Source of the DNA: Methanomassiliicoccales archaeon
GTDB taxonomy: Archaea > Thermoplasmatota > Thermoplasmata > Methanomassiliicoccales > UBA472
DNA: 10,450 nt
Direction: 5' to 3'
NCBI GenBank assembly: GCA_028679935.1
Contig: JAJRAL010000024.1
Coordinates: 1-10,450, forward strand
Shown: positions 1-6,678 of the stretch, one piece after another
How the letters are laid out: each line of letters starts with the position of its first letter
Numbering within the stretch: the first letter of the stretch is position 1
Position numbers and translations under genes: made by a program
The notes under the pieces: model-generated
Database searches by the model: none
The model's input: only the letters and a program-made list of their open reading frames with translations
Told to the model about the DNA's origin: nothing

Positions 1-517
1 ATTCCAAGCACCTCGCCTTCATCGCGTCCTCTATCGCGCTTGAATCGGCGGCGATCGTCGGGTACATTCTGGTCGCGAGGGAAAGGCCGGTCATCGATTT
101 GTATCCGAACTTGGAGAGCACCTGAAGCAGCCTGTCCGGATGGACGGTGAAGGTCAGGATGCAGAAGGCTCCCATCGCCAAGAACAGTCGGAAGGCCATG
201 CTAGTGGCGAAGAGCATCGCTTCCTGCTTGATCTGGATAGGACCGAACTCGTACCAGACGTGGCTCCCGTAGGCGATGATGATGTTGAAGAGGAAGATGA
301 ACGCCGCGACGTACAGAGTGTACTTCAACAGGCCGAGCGTCGGGCGGAGCACCTTGGCGACCGCCGCTACGCACAGCACGAAGACGAAGAGCGAGGCGAG
401 GTAGAAGATGTCCGATATCAGGATGGAGAGGAGGAAGAGCGAGAGGACGAAGACGATCTTCGGCCTCGCGTCTATCCGATGCGTCCTTGAGTCCTTGTCC
501 TGGTACGGGAAGAACAT
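1..517 (-). CDS. EcfT/CbiQ-family transmembrane subunit of an ECF-type importer (3' end outside window)
   Basis: I translated this minus-strand frame by hand from an ATG at 517; it stays open for 172 codons to the window edge, so the C-terminus is missing. The N-terminus (MFFPYQDKDSRTHRIDARPK) matches the typical EcfT opening of a short amphipathic stretch with H-R-x-D-x-R-x-K before the first helix. Several hydrophobic segments follow, around residues 20-50, 70-90 and 118-135. A cytoplasmic part then contains R-M-Y-P-T and, near residues 166-170, M-K-A-R-C. That is the place of the first Ala-Arg-Gly coupling motif which contacts the ATPase subunits; here Gly is replaced by Cys. EcfT links a substrate-binding S component to two ATPases in vitamin or metal uptake. 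It starts 4 bases after the DUF4430 gene's stop and has no clear Shine-Dalgarno, suggesting translational coupling. S and ATPase genes would be expected further left. The family call is firm; the substrate is not visible. Confidence 0.85.
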   Translation of the reverse strand, partial: MFFPYQDKDSRTHRIDARPKIVFVLSLFLLSILISDIFYLASLFVFVLCVAAVAKVLRPTLGLLKYTLYVAAFIFLFNIIIAYGSHVWYEFGPIQIKQEAMLFATSMAFRLFLAMGAFCILTFTVHPDRLLQVLSKFGYKSMTGLSLATRMYPTIAADSSAIEDAMKARCLE

Positions 518-521
518 ATCA

Positions 522-1382
522 TCAGCTGACCAAGGGCTTGTACATCCAGACGACCTGGTCTCCGTTCGACAGATAGTAGAGGCTGCAGCTGCGCGAGGCG
601 TATACTCCATTCACGTAGTACTGCCAGCCGGGTCCACCGCTCATCTGATTCTCCAGTCCCGCAATCGAGTTGATCAGTACTCCGCCGACCCCGGCATAGG
701 TGCTGTTGGTATCTCCGAACCCTCCGATTCCTTCGGCCGCATAGAGCTGCGCCAGGCAGGTCGGCTTCGAGGTGACGTTCACGAACACCCAGATCGAGTG
801 GCCTCCATTCGGCACCGAGCTCTTCGTCCAGACCCCGTTCACCTTCGTCCAGGTGGTCAGGTTGCCCGGGTCGGATGGCGAGGCGGTCCCGACGAAATCG
901 ATGGTGATGATAGCCGTGACCGTCTCTCCCTTCTGCAACTTCGTCTGTGCGCTCACGTTCTGAAGCGTCCAGATCGAGTGTCCGTCGTTCAATGAGGACG
1001 AAACGAACCAGGTATTGTCAAAGTGGGTCCAGAGGGTGTTGTTGCCCACGTTGAAAGGTGACGGCATTTCGGCGAAGTCTATAGTGACGGTGCAAGGCGT
1101 CGAGCCGGACATGCTACAGGCGAACGCCGACGTCACGTTGGTGAACATCCAGACCGATCGGTCGCCGTTGGTCACCGAAACGACCGTCCATGAGCCGTTC
1201 GCGTAGGTCCAGGTGGTGACGTTCCCCGGCGAGACCGGACTGCTAGTGTCCGCGAAGTCGACGGTCCAGGTGGTCGTACTGGCCGAGCTGCCGGTCTGGG
1301 TGAAGAGAACGAACGCGGTGACGAAGACGATCATCATCGCCGCCACTGCGGCCAGCAGGGCGTCCTTGCGGGTCAGCTTCAT
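522..1382 (-). CDS. Exported protein with three ~47-residue repeats and a C-terminal DUF4430 (transcobalamin-like) domain
   Basis: The 286-residue product opens with a lysine-rich start and a hydrophobic segment (about residues 8-27) that is a signal peptide or N-terminal anchor. Three repeats follow at residues 40-86, 99-145 and 159-205. Their pattern is V/I-D-F, then S-P, then N-x-T-x-W-T, then N-G-x-W, then H/R-S-I/V-W and N-V-T/S. Residues 209-284 look like DUF4430 (Pfam PF14478), with G-V-L-I-N-S-I-A-G-L, then W-Q-Y-Y-V-N-G, then G-D-Q-V-V-W-M-Y. That domain resembles the C-terminal domain of transcobalamin and intrinsic factor. Many N-x-S/T sequons suggest a glycosylated surface protein. 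The start is 4 bases after the upstream stop, with GGAGG at 1400-1396. Between a propeller surface protein and an EcfT gene, it is likely a ligand-capturing partner of the importer. A corrinoid ligand is inference, and the repeats match no family I can name. Confidence 0.8.
   Translation of the reverse strand: MKLTRKDALLAAVAAMMIVFVTAFVLFTQTGSSASTTTWTVDFADTSSPVSPGNVTTWTYANGSWTVVSVTNGDRSVWMFTNVTSAFACSMSGSTPCTVTIDFAEMPSPFNVGNNTLWTHFDNTWFVSSSLNDGHSIWTLQNVSAQTKLQKGETVTAIITIDFVGTASPSDPGNLTTWTKVNGVWTKSSVPNGGHSIWVFVNVTSKPTCLAQLYAAEGIGGFGDTNSTYAGVGGVLINSIAGLENQMSGGPGWQYYVNGVYASRSCSLYYLSNGDQVVWMYKPLVS
531..758 (-). other. DUF4430 / transcobalamin-like C-terminal domain within the repeat protein
   Basis: This part encodes residues 209-284 of the 286-residue protein. 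It has the DUF4430 layout: a glycine-rich loop, V-x-I-N-S-I-A-G-L, the W-x-Y-Y-V-N-G core, and a terminal G-D-x-V-x-W-x-Y strand. A further DUF4430-like domain lies at the N-terminus of the propeller protein of the same operon. Cobalamin binding is known for the vertebrate relatives of the fold. For prokaryotic DUF4430 proteins it is only suggested by their gene context. Confidence 0.7.
768..1265 (-). repeat. Three tandem coding repeats (about 60-residue period)
   Basis: The units lie at 1265-1125, 1088-948 and 908-768 and encode residues 40-86, 99-145 and 159-205. Shared positions include D-F, S-P, an N-x-T/L-x-W-T segment, N-x-x-W, N-D/G-G-H/R-S-I/V-W and N-V-T/S. The first linker carries two cysteines (residues 89 and 97) that could form a disulfide. 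The units have diverged at the DNA level but keep their spacing, so this is old internal duplication and not a recent repeat expansion. Confidence 0.75.
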
Positions 1383-1386
1383 GTGT

Positions 1387-3600
1387 TCACTTCTTCCTCC
1401 CGCGGAGCACTACCAGGGCGACCGCAATCGCCACTACTGCCACCACTACGATGGCTAGAACGTAGAGGGCGCTGTTGTCGGTCACGGCCGCAGGCTGGGG
1501 TGTCGCGCTTGCGGTCGCGGACGCTGGACCAGTGCCCTCTGCGTTCATCGCGACTACGTAGTAAGTGTAGTTCGTTCCGGCGGTTCCACTCGTGTCGACG
1601 TGAGTGAGATTCGAAGCGGATACCGTTGCCAACAAGGTCGGGCTCCCTCCCAGGACGGCCCGATACACCTTGTAGCTGACGATTGGCGTCCCGCCGTCGT
1701 TCGTCGGCGCGGTCCAGGAGAGCGTCACCTTCAGTTCGCCGGCGGTGGCCGCGAAGCTGCCTGGGGCACCCGGGGCAGTGGTGATTTGCACGGTCACCGA
1801 CTTGGTGACGTTCACCTTGTCCCCGGCCTGGTTCGACACCGTCAGGACGACGGTGTAGGTCCCTTCCGTTGCATAGTTGTGCGCTGCGGAGGTCCCGGTT
1901 CCGTGCGTTCCGTCGCCGAACGACCAGGCATAGCTGAACAGCGTGCCCGGGGATGGCGGCGTCGAGAACGTTGCCGAGAGGTTATGCTTCGCCACGCTGA
2001 AGTCGGTGGATGGCAAAGGCGCAACGGTGTTTAGGTTGAAGGCGTAGGCGAGCCCGTTGTCCGAGGCGGCATACAGGATCCCATCGGACACCGAAGGCGA
2101 CGCCCACGCGTACTCCGCCGGGTCTAGACGGTATTGCCAATAGACCTGGCCGCTCTCGCTCACGGCGACGAGTCGACTGTGCGCCTCATCGGTCGTGGTG
2201 AAGATCGTCCCTTTCACCGCCGTCGGTCCGGACGGCGGGAATGCTTCGGAGGTGCCGAGAGAGGCGTTCCAGACGTACTGCCCGGAGGCGGTGGTGAGGA
2301 ACATCTTGTATGAGTTCGCGGTGGCGATGCCTGAACCGGTCATCGCCGCAGAACCAGGAGTGATCCCAGTCTGGACGTAGCTCGAGATGGCGCCACTGTA
2401 ATCGACGACCGTCACACCGCCAGTGGTCGGGCTGAGCCCGCTGTAGTTGACGTAGGTGACGACGATGCCCGAGCTCATCAGCAACGGACTGCCACGAACT
2501 TTGCTCCCGATGCTCACGTTCCAGATCTCGGGGCCGAAGAGCGAATCGAAGGCGTGCAGCTTCCCGTCCTCCGCTCCGATGTAGACCATTCCATCCTTTG
2601 CGGCAGGGGACGAGGAGTAGATGCCGGTCGCGACGGTCGAGTTCCAGATCTGCGTGCCATCGTTGGTGAGGCAGAACAGCTTGCCAGTGCCCGAGGCGAC
2701 GTAGATCCTTCCGGCATAAGCGATCGGCGAGGGGGACCCGTAGACGTTCCCCGAGTGAGTGTTGAACGGTGCGATCCACGCGTCTGCTCCGGTCTTTGCG
2801 TTGAAGGCGTAGACAAGCCCGTCGGCGGAAGACACGATGACCGTGCTCGCGTATATCAGCGGCGCGGCTCCCTGATAACCGGAGCCGATGTCCCGGTGCC
2901 AGACGACCGAGCCGTTGCTCGTGTACAGACAGAAGACTTGGGAATCCGTCTCGAACACCCAGGTGGTGGAGTTCAGAACACCGCTGGTGATAACGTAGGC
3001 AAAGCCGTTAGCCGCGACCACCGGCGCGTTTATCGCTCCATTGTGCAGGTCCTTGGACCACTTGAGCGTGATGTTGTTCGGCGTGAGTACGGCCTGGGCC
3101 CCGGTGTTGAAGTTGTCCCCACGGAAGCTCCTCCACGGGTAGCGGTGATCAGGGGTGGCGAGCGGAGTGATCCCCCATGGCGCGTATAACCAGGCTACGG
3201 CGGTGGCATTCTCCGCGGCGATGTCGTCCGCCCCCTTGGATGACGATTCCCAAGCTGCGGTTGTTGAGTTCCAGATCCAGAAGCCCCAGAATTCGCCAGT
3301 CGTGAAGTTGTAACCGCCGGAAGACAGGTTGGTTCCGATGCCGTTTATCCAGTTGACCGTGACCCCCCACGGGAACTCGGTCGAGTTCATAATCATCCCG
3401 TTCTCGACCACCGCGATCGCCGTGGCATTGAAGGCATTCATGCCAGGAGCGGTCTGAACATCGGCCCAGGCCACCTGTCCGTTTCCGAAATCGATCAGCA
3501 CGGCCAGCTTCGGGTTGCTCTCCGCTGCCATGGCTGGCGTCGCTACCGGTATGAGCATCATGAGGCACAGCGCCAGCGGGACAATGAATTTCATCTTCAT
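1387..3600 (-). CDS. Surface-anchored DUF4430-like / PQQ-type beta-propeller / PKD / fibronectin III protein
   Basis: This 737-residue product has a signal peptide (residues 1-25, likely cleaved after A-M-A). Residues 31-143 are a DUF4430-like domain: V-L-I-D-F-G-N-G, then I-N-G-I-G, then F-W-G-F-W-I-W, then A-V-A-W-L-Y. Residues 152-525 form a PQQ/BamB-like beta-propeller. Its blades repeat phrases such as G-x-V-Y-A-F, then x-T-G, then x-x-W, then S-x-P. A PKD domain (531-606, with W-S-F-G-D-G-T) and a fibronectin III domain (609-702) follow. The C-terminus is a membrane helix (711-732) with a basic R-G-R-K-K tail, so the bulk of the protein lies outside the cell. Numerous N-x-S/T sequons fit archaeal surface glycosylation. 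The start is set by GGAGG at 3612-3608 and the signal peptide. It leads a 4-base-spaced operon with the DUF4430 repeat protein and EcfT, which suggests substrate capture at the surface. No quinoprotein catalytic role is evident. Confidence 0.85.
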   Translation of the reverse strand: MKMKFIVPLALCLMMLIPVATPAMAAESNPKLAVLIDFGNGQVAWADVQTAPGMNAFNATAIAVVENGMIMNSTEFPWGVTVNWINGIGTNLSSGGYNFTTGEFWGFWIWNSTTAAWESSSKGADDIAAENATAVAWLYAPWGITPLATPDHRYPWRSFRGDNFNTGAQAVLTPNNITLKWSKDLHNGAINAPVVAANGFAYVITSGVLNSTTWVFETDSQVFCLYTSNGSVVWHRDIGSGYQGAAPLIYASTVIVSSADGLVYAFNAKTGADAWIAPFNTHSGNVYGSPSPIAYAGRIYVASGTGKLFCLTNDGTQIWNSTVATGIYSSSPAAKDGMVYIGAEDGKLHAFDSLFGPEIWNVSIGSKVRGSPLLMSSGIVVTYVNYSGLSPTTGGVTVVDYSGAISSYVQTGITPGSAAMTGSGIATANSYKMFLTTASGQYVWNASLGTSEAFPPSGPTAVKGTIFTTTDEAHSRLVAVSESGQVYWQYRLDPAEYAWASPSVSDGILYAASDNGLAYAFNLNTVAPLPSTDFSVAKHNLSATFSTPPSPGTLFSYAWSFGDGTHGTGTSAAHNYATEGTYTVVLTVSNQAGDKVNVTKSVTVQITTAPGAPGSFAATAGELKVTLSWTAPTNDGGTPIVSYKVYRAVLGGSPTLLATVSASNLTHVDTSGTAGTNYTYYVVAMNAEGTGPASATASATPQPAAVTDNSALYVLAIVVVAVVAIAVALVVLRGRKK

Positions 3601-3670
3601 CTTAGCTCCTCCAGTGAGTTGGATGTATCATCCGATAGAATTGGATATATCATCCAAGTAAATAAGGTTA
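3601..3670 (-). promoter_or_regulatory. Promoter and Shine-Dalgarno of the propeller-DUF4430-EcfT operon
   Basis: On the minus strand, CCTTATTTAC (about 3668-3659) is a plausible BRE/TATA element. A start site about 25 bases downstream would fall near 3638, between the two dyads. An alternative TATA-like stretch, GATATATCC, lies inside the left dyad. GGAGG at 3612-3608 stands 7 bases before the ATG. The 114-base gap to the phzF stop supports an independent transcription unit. The exact start site is inference. Confidence 0.55.
3619..3657. promoter_or_regulatory. Tandem dyad operator, two copies
   Basis: TTGGATGTATCATCC (3619-3633) and TTGGATATATCATCCAA (3641-3657) differ at one position over the shared 15 bases. 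The second copy is a perfect TTGGAT-N5-ATCCAA inverted repeat. The starts are 22 bp apart, about two helical turns, so two dimers would bind the same face of the DNA. The sites overlap the probable TATA-to-start-site region, which favours repression. The regulator is unknown; a metal- or cofactor-responsive repressor would suit an uptake operon. Confidence 0.6.
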
Positions 3671-3714
3671 GCTTCTATCTTCCAAGACAAACTATGTCGC
3701 ACTGCAGAAACCAT

Positions 3715-4584
3715 TCAGACGGGCCAGGTGCCCTCGGCTACACTCTGTACCTTGCCGCCGACCTCGACCTTGATACCCAGCTTCGTAGGACTCGCACGAA
3801 GATGGAGGGTCGAGGGCCTGCCCATCTCGTAACCCTGCCCTACGGTGGCGTCTACTTTCTCCGAACCGAGATACCTGGTCCGCGAGAGATAGGCGGCGAG
3901 GCATCCGTTCCCGCTGCCCGTCGCCGCGTCCTCGGCGATACCGTGTAGAGCCGGGAACACGCGCACGCTCAAATCCTGCCCCTTCTCCTGCCCTCCCTTG
4001 GCGAAGACGAGCGGCGCCTGAGCCCAGGCATTCGAGAGCAGGTCGCTCATGCATTCAGCGTCGACCTTGATCTTGCCCATCGAGTCCTTCTCGCCAAGAG
4101 GGACGATGAGGAACGGGACGCCCGTGCTCACCTCAAGGATCGGGCAATTGGCGTCGATCTCGTCCGCCTTCAACGAAAGCATGTCTGCAATCGGCTTGGC
4201 GTCATATGTCCTCCCGAACTCGGGCGGAGGCTGACGCATCCATGCGAGCCCATCATCCGCGAAGGTGACCGGGACCTCCCCGACGCCCAGTCTTAGGACG
4301 ATCCTCTTCGCCTTCCGCTTGATCACCTCGTTGCGGATGACGAAGGCGGTACCGAGGGTGGGATGACCGGCGAACGGCAGCTCCGACTTCGGGGTGAATA
4401 TCCGGACATCGTAGCATCCGTCCCTCTCCTCGTTCGATACGACGAACGTCGTCTCGGAGAAGTTCACCTCCCTAGCTATAGCCTGCATCTCCTTCCCGGA
4501 GAGGTCGGCGCAGTCGAGGAACGTCGCCAGCTGGTTCCCTCTGTATCTTGAATCAGCAAAAACGTCAGAAATGAAGAACCTCAC
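3715..4584 (-). CDS. PhzF-family isomerase/epimerase
   Basis: The 289-residue protein belongs to the PhzF family, which has the diaminopimelate-epimerase fold. Visible marks are G-N-Q-L-A near residue 16, F-S-E-T-T with the probable catalytic Glu44, S-E-L-P-F-A-G-H-P-T-L-G-T-A, and E-D-A-A-T-G-S-G-N-G in the second half. The length is normal. The start is GTG at 4584, chosen because GGAGG lies 9 bases upstream (4598-4594) and because the family begins right at the F-x-x-D-V-F-A strand. The frame stays open further upstream only by running over the neighbouring gene. It lies 44 bases after the HdeD-like gene on the same strand, so the two are probably co-transcribed. PhzF itself acts in phenazine synthesis, but most family members have unknown substrates and no other phenazine genes are here, so only the family should be claimed. 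Confidence 0.9.
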   Translation of the reverse strand: MRFFISDVFADSRYRGNQLATFLDCADLSGKEMQAIAREVNFSETTFVVSNEERDGCYDVRIFTPKSELPFAGHPTLGTAFVIRNEVIKRKAKRIVLRLGVGEVPVTFADDGLAWMRQPPPEFGRTYDAKPIADMLSLKADEIDANCPILEVSTGVPFLIVPLGEKDSMGKIKVDAECMSDLLSNAWAQAPLVFAKGGQEKGQDLSVRVFPALHGIAEDAATGSGNGCLAAYLSRTRYLGSEKVDATVGQGYEMGRPSTLHLRASPTKLGIKVEVGGKVQSVAEGTWPV

Positions 4585-4628
4585 GGGCTCCCGCCTCCGT
4601 TCTCTTCTGTAGATGTTTCTGTCCTTGC

Positions 4629-5168
4629 TCAGGCGGACTTCGCGCCTGCCGCAGAGCCGATGATGGTGGTGATGCCGAAGATGATCGCGTAGATGCCTAT
4701 CACCCATGTCAGTGCAACGATTCCATCGATCGGGTAGACAAACAGCAGGAAGGCGACGATTATCGACAGTATGCCCAAGAAGATGAGCAGCACCTTCGAG
4801 TGCTTCCCCATCATCATCGGGACATTCACCGGGACCACGAAGCCGCCGACGAGCTCGAGCACGCCCATGATCAGCAGCCAGGCCGCAAACAGATAGATGA
4901 TCGCGACCAAGGACATGCCTGGGAGTACAATGAACAGTATGCCGACGATTATGGCCAGCAGCCCTTCCAGGACGACGACCCACTTCCCACCCTTCATCTC
5001 CTTGCCCATTGCGCCCCCCAGCATGAGGAAGACACCGGCGGCAATCAGGAACGCACCGATCACGATCACGAGGGTCGCGGCGGTCATTCCCGGGAGCACT
5101 AGCGCTATCAGGCCGAAGATCAGCAAGGCGATTCCGAACAACATTCTCCAAATCGAACTCTTTACCAT
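4629..5168 (-). CDS. HdeD/DUF308-family six-helix membrane protein
   Basis: This 179-residue, very hydrophobic protein has six predicted membrane helices (about residues 9-26, 30-52, 62-82, 85-107, 123-141 and 145-167). They form three helix pairs, each with a short loop of the L-P-G-M or Y-P-I-D-G type. That is the HdeD/DUF308 (PF03729) pattern, and the length fits. E. coli HdeD is linked to acid resistance, but the role in archaea is not established. The ATG at 5168 is supported by GGAGG 6 bases upstream (5179-5175). The frame continues upstream for hundreds of codons without a stop, but that part is antisense to proA and is not protein. It is followed by phzF after 44 bases and transcribed divergently from proA. 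Confidence 0.88.
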   Translation of the reverse strand: MVKSSIWRMLFGIALLIFGLIALVLPGMTAATLVIVIGAFLIAAGVFLMLGGAMGKEMKGGKWVVVLEGLLAIIVGILFIVLPGMSLVAIIYLFAAWLLIMGVLELVGGFVVPVNVPMMMGKHSKVLLIFLGILSIIVAFLLFVYPIDGIVALTWVIGIYAIIFGITTIIGSAAGAKSA

Positions 5169-5204
5169 CGGATCCCTCCGATATTGGCACTCGATATTCG
5201 CATG

Positions 5205-5222
5205 TAGGTAATAATAATAACC
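5205..5222 (-). promoter_or_regulatory. Probable TATA element for the HdeD-phzF unit
   Basis: On the minus strand this reads CCGGTTATTATTATTACC-like, with the AT-rich TTATTATTATTA at 5220-5209 in otherwise GC-rich DNA. A start site about 25 bases downstream falls near 5190. That would leave a leader of about 20 bases carrying GGAGG. The spacing is right for an archaeal promoter but no start site has been observed. Confidence 0.5.
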
Positions 5223-5261
5223 GTCGGTCCTGGGCACCGCGGAAATCGGCCCGGGGCGGCG

Positions 5262-5284
5262 AAACATATATTCGCTGGGGAGGG
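5262..5284 (+). promoter_or_regulatory. Probable TATA element and purine tract ahead of proA
   Basis: AAACATATATTC (5262-5273) is a TATA-like element. A start site about 25 bases on, near 5292, would leave the proA mRNA almost leaderless (ATG at 5299). GGGGAGGG at 5277-5284 resembles a Shine-Dalgarno but sits 14 bases from the ATG, which is rather far. If the TATA call is right, that tract would not be in the transcript at all. Confidence 0.45.
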
Positions 5285-5298
5285 ATGCTATCGTTCGC

Positions 5299-6588
5299 AT
5301 GGCCACGGTAAGAGAGGCGGCCCAGCGCGCCAGGAAGGCGTCATACAGGCTCCAGGCGATCCCTTCCGATGCGAGGGATCGTGCCCTAGGGGCGATCGCT
5401 GACGAGCTGAAGCGCTCGGCGCGAACCATCGTCGCGGCGAACGCCAAGGACCTCAAGAGCGCGGAGCAGGCCGGGCTGGCCTCGCCGCTGCTGAAGAGGC
5501 TCAAGTACGATTCGCAGAAGGTGGAGGAGTCGATCGAGTCGCTCCGCTCCCTGATCGCCCAGGAGGACCCGATCGGACGGGTCCTATCGAGGACGGAGCT
5601 CGATAAAGGCCTCATCCTGGAGAAGGTGAGCTGCCCGATCGGCGTGATCGGCGTCGTGTTCGAATCGCGCCCCGATGCCCTCGTCCAGATATCCGCGCTC
5701 TGCCTCAAGTCCGGCAACGCGGTGCTTCTGAAAGGCGGGTCCGAGGCGAAGAACACGAACGAGACCCTCGCCAAGGTGATCACCGAGGCGTCGAAGTCTG
5801 TGGACGAGCGTTTCTCCGACGCCGTCCAGCTCCTATCGACGAGGGAGGAGTTCCGCGAGCTGCTCAAGCAGGACGACCTCATTGACCTGATTGTCCCGAG
5901 GGGCTCGAACGAGCTCGTCCGCTCGATCAAGGAGTCGACGAAGATACCGGTCCTGGGACACGCCGCCGGTATCTGCCACACGTACGTGGACGAGGATGCG
6001 GACGTCGACATGGCGATCGAAGTCTGCTACGACGCGAAATGCCAGTACCCCGCGGTGTGCAACGCGATGGAGACCCTCCTCGTGCATCGCAGGATTGGAA
6101 AGAAGTTCCTGCCGAGGATGGTGAGGAAGTTCGCCGAGGCGAAAGTAGAGCTAAGGGGCGACGAGGAGACGAGGCACATCGTCGAGACGAAGGCGGCGAG
6201 CGATGACGACTGGTACACGGAGTATAACGACCTCATCCTGAGCGTGCGGATCGTCGATTCGCTGGAGGAGGCGATCGAGCATATCAACCGCTGCGGCTCG
6301 CACCACACCGACGCGATCGTCACGAACGATGGGGCGAGAGCGAAGAGGTTCATGGAAGGCGTGGACTCCTCCTCGGTGATGTGGAACTGCTCGACGCGCT
6401 TCTCCGACGGCTATCGCTACGGTCTAGGGGCGGAGGTCGGCATCTCGACGAACAAGACCCACGCGCGCGGCCCGGTCGGCCTCGAGGGGCTGACCATCTA
6501 CAAGTGGAGGCTCTCTGGTCATGGGCAGATCGTGGCCGACTACGTCGGCAAGGGCGCCAAGAAGTTCACGCACAGGCGCCTGGGATGA
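5299..6588 (+). CDS. proA: Glutamate-5-semialdehyde dehydrogenase (gamma-glutamyl phosphate reductase)
   Basis: The 429-residue ProA makes glutamate-5-semialdehyde from gamma-glutamyl phosphate with NADPH, the second step from glutamate to proline. Family marks are G-V-I-G-V-V-F-E-S-R-P-D-A, L-K-S-G-N-A-V-L-L-K-G-G-S-E-A, L-I-V-P-R-G-S-N-E-L-V, and P-A-V-C-N-A-M-E-T-L-L-V-H, which holds the catalytic Cys254. The C-terminal G-P-V-G-L-E-G-L-T-I-Y-K-W-R is also typical. E. coli ProA is 417 residues, so the length is normal. The ATG at 5299 gives the expected N-terminus. proB follows on the same strand with its own TATA box. The order proA-proB is the reverse of the common bacterial proBA. No proC is in the window, so the final reductase must be elsewhere. 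Confidence 0.95.
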   Translation: MATVREAAQRARKASYRLQAIPSDARDRALGAIADELKRSARTIVAANAKDLKSAEQAGLASPLLKRLKYDSQKVEESIESLRSLIAQEDPIGRVLSRTELDKGLILEKVSCPIGVIGVVFESRPDALVQISALCLKSGNAVLLKGGSEAKNTNETLAKVITEASKSVDERFSDAVQLLSTREEFRELLKQDDLIDLIVPRGSNELVRSIKESTKIPVLGHAAGICHTYVDEDADVDMAIEVCYDAKCQYPAVCNAMETLLVHRRIGKKFLPRMVRKFAEAKVELRGDEETRHIVETKAASDDDWYTEYNDLILSVRIVDSLEEAIEHINRCGSHHTDAIVTNDGARAKRFMEGVDSSSVMWNCSTRFSDGYRYGLGAEVGISTNKTHARGPVGLEGLTIYKWRLSGHGQIVADYVGKGAKKFTHRRLG

Positions 6589-6624
6589 AGTGGCGGGCGC
6601 GCTCTCGATGACGGGCCCTCGGGG

Positions 6625-6640
6625 TGGCGATTATATAAGG
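6625..6640 (+). promoter_or_regulatory. TATA box of proB
   Basis: TGGCGATTATATAAGG contains a strong archaeal TATA (TTATATAA at 6631-6638) preceded by a BRE-like purine stretch. A start site about 25 bases downstream of its centre would be near 6658-6660. That is after the ATG at 6649 but before the ATG at 6679, and so decides the proB start. It also implies that proB can be transcribed independently of proA. Confidence 0.6.
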
Positions 6641-6678
6641 GCGCACCCATGAGGAGAGGGCAGCCACAGGCACGAACG

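Noticed and set aside
140..490. Plus-strand frame with a Glu/Asp/Arg-rich product
   Set aside because: It is the complement of the membrane-helix codons of the EcfT gene; the minus-strand translation shows clear EcfT features.
2186..3189. Several frames inside the propeller gene on both strands
   Set aside because: Low-complexity shadows of a long gene with signal peptide, recognisable domains and membrane anchor.
3601..3714. Cobalamin riboswitch ahead of the propeller operon
   Set aside because: The leader from the likely start site is only about 40 bases, too short for the aptamer, and no B12-box-like element is visible; the tandem dyad explains the region better.
4585..5190. N-terminal ~200-codon extension of the PhzF frame, which would suggest a fusion
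   Set aside because: It is an arginine/histidine-rich shadow of the HdeD-like gene in another frame; PhzF starts at GTG 4584 with GGAGG 9 bases upstream and the normal family N-terminus.
5169..6011. N-terminal ~280-codon extension of the HdeD-like frame on the minus strand
   Set aside because: It is antisense to proA, low in protein-like character, and the membrane protein has its own ATG with a good Shine-Dalgarno at 5168.
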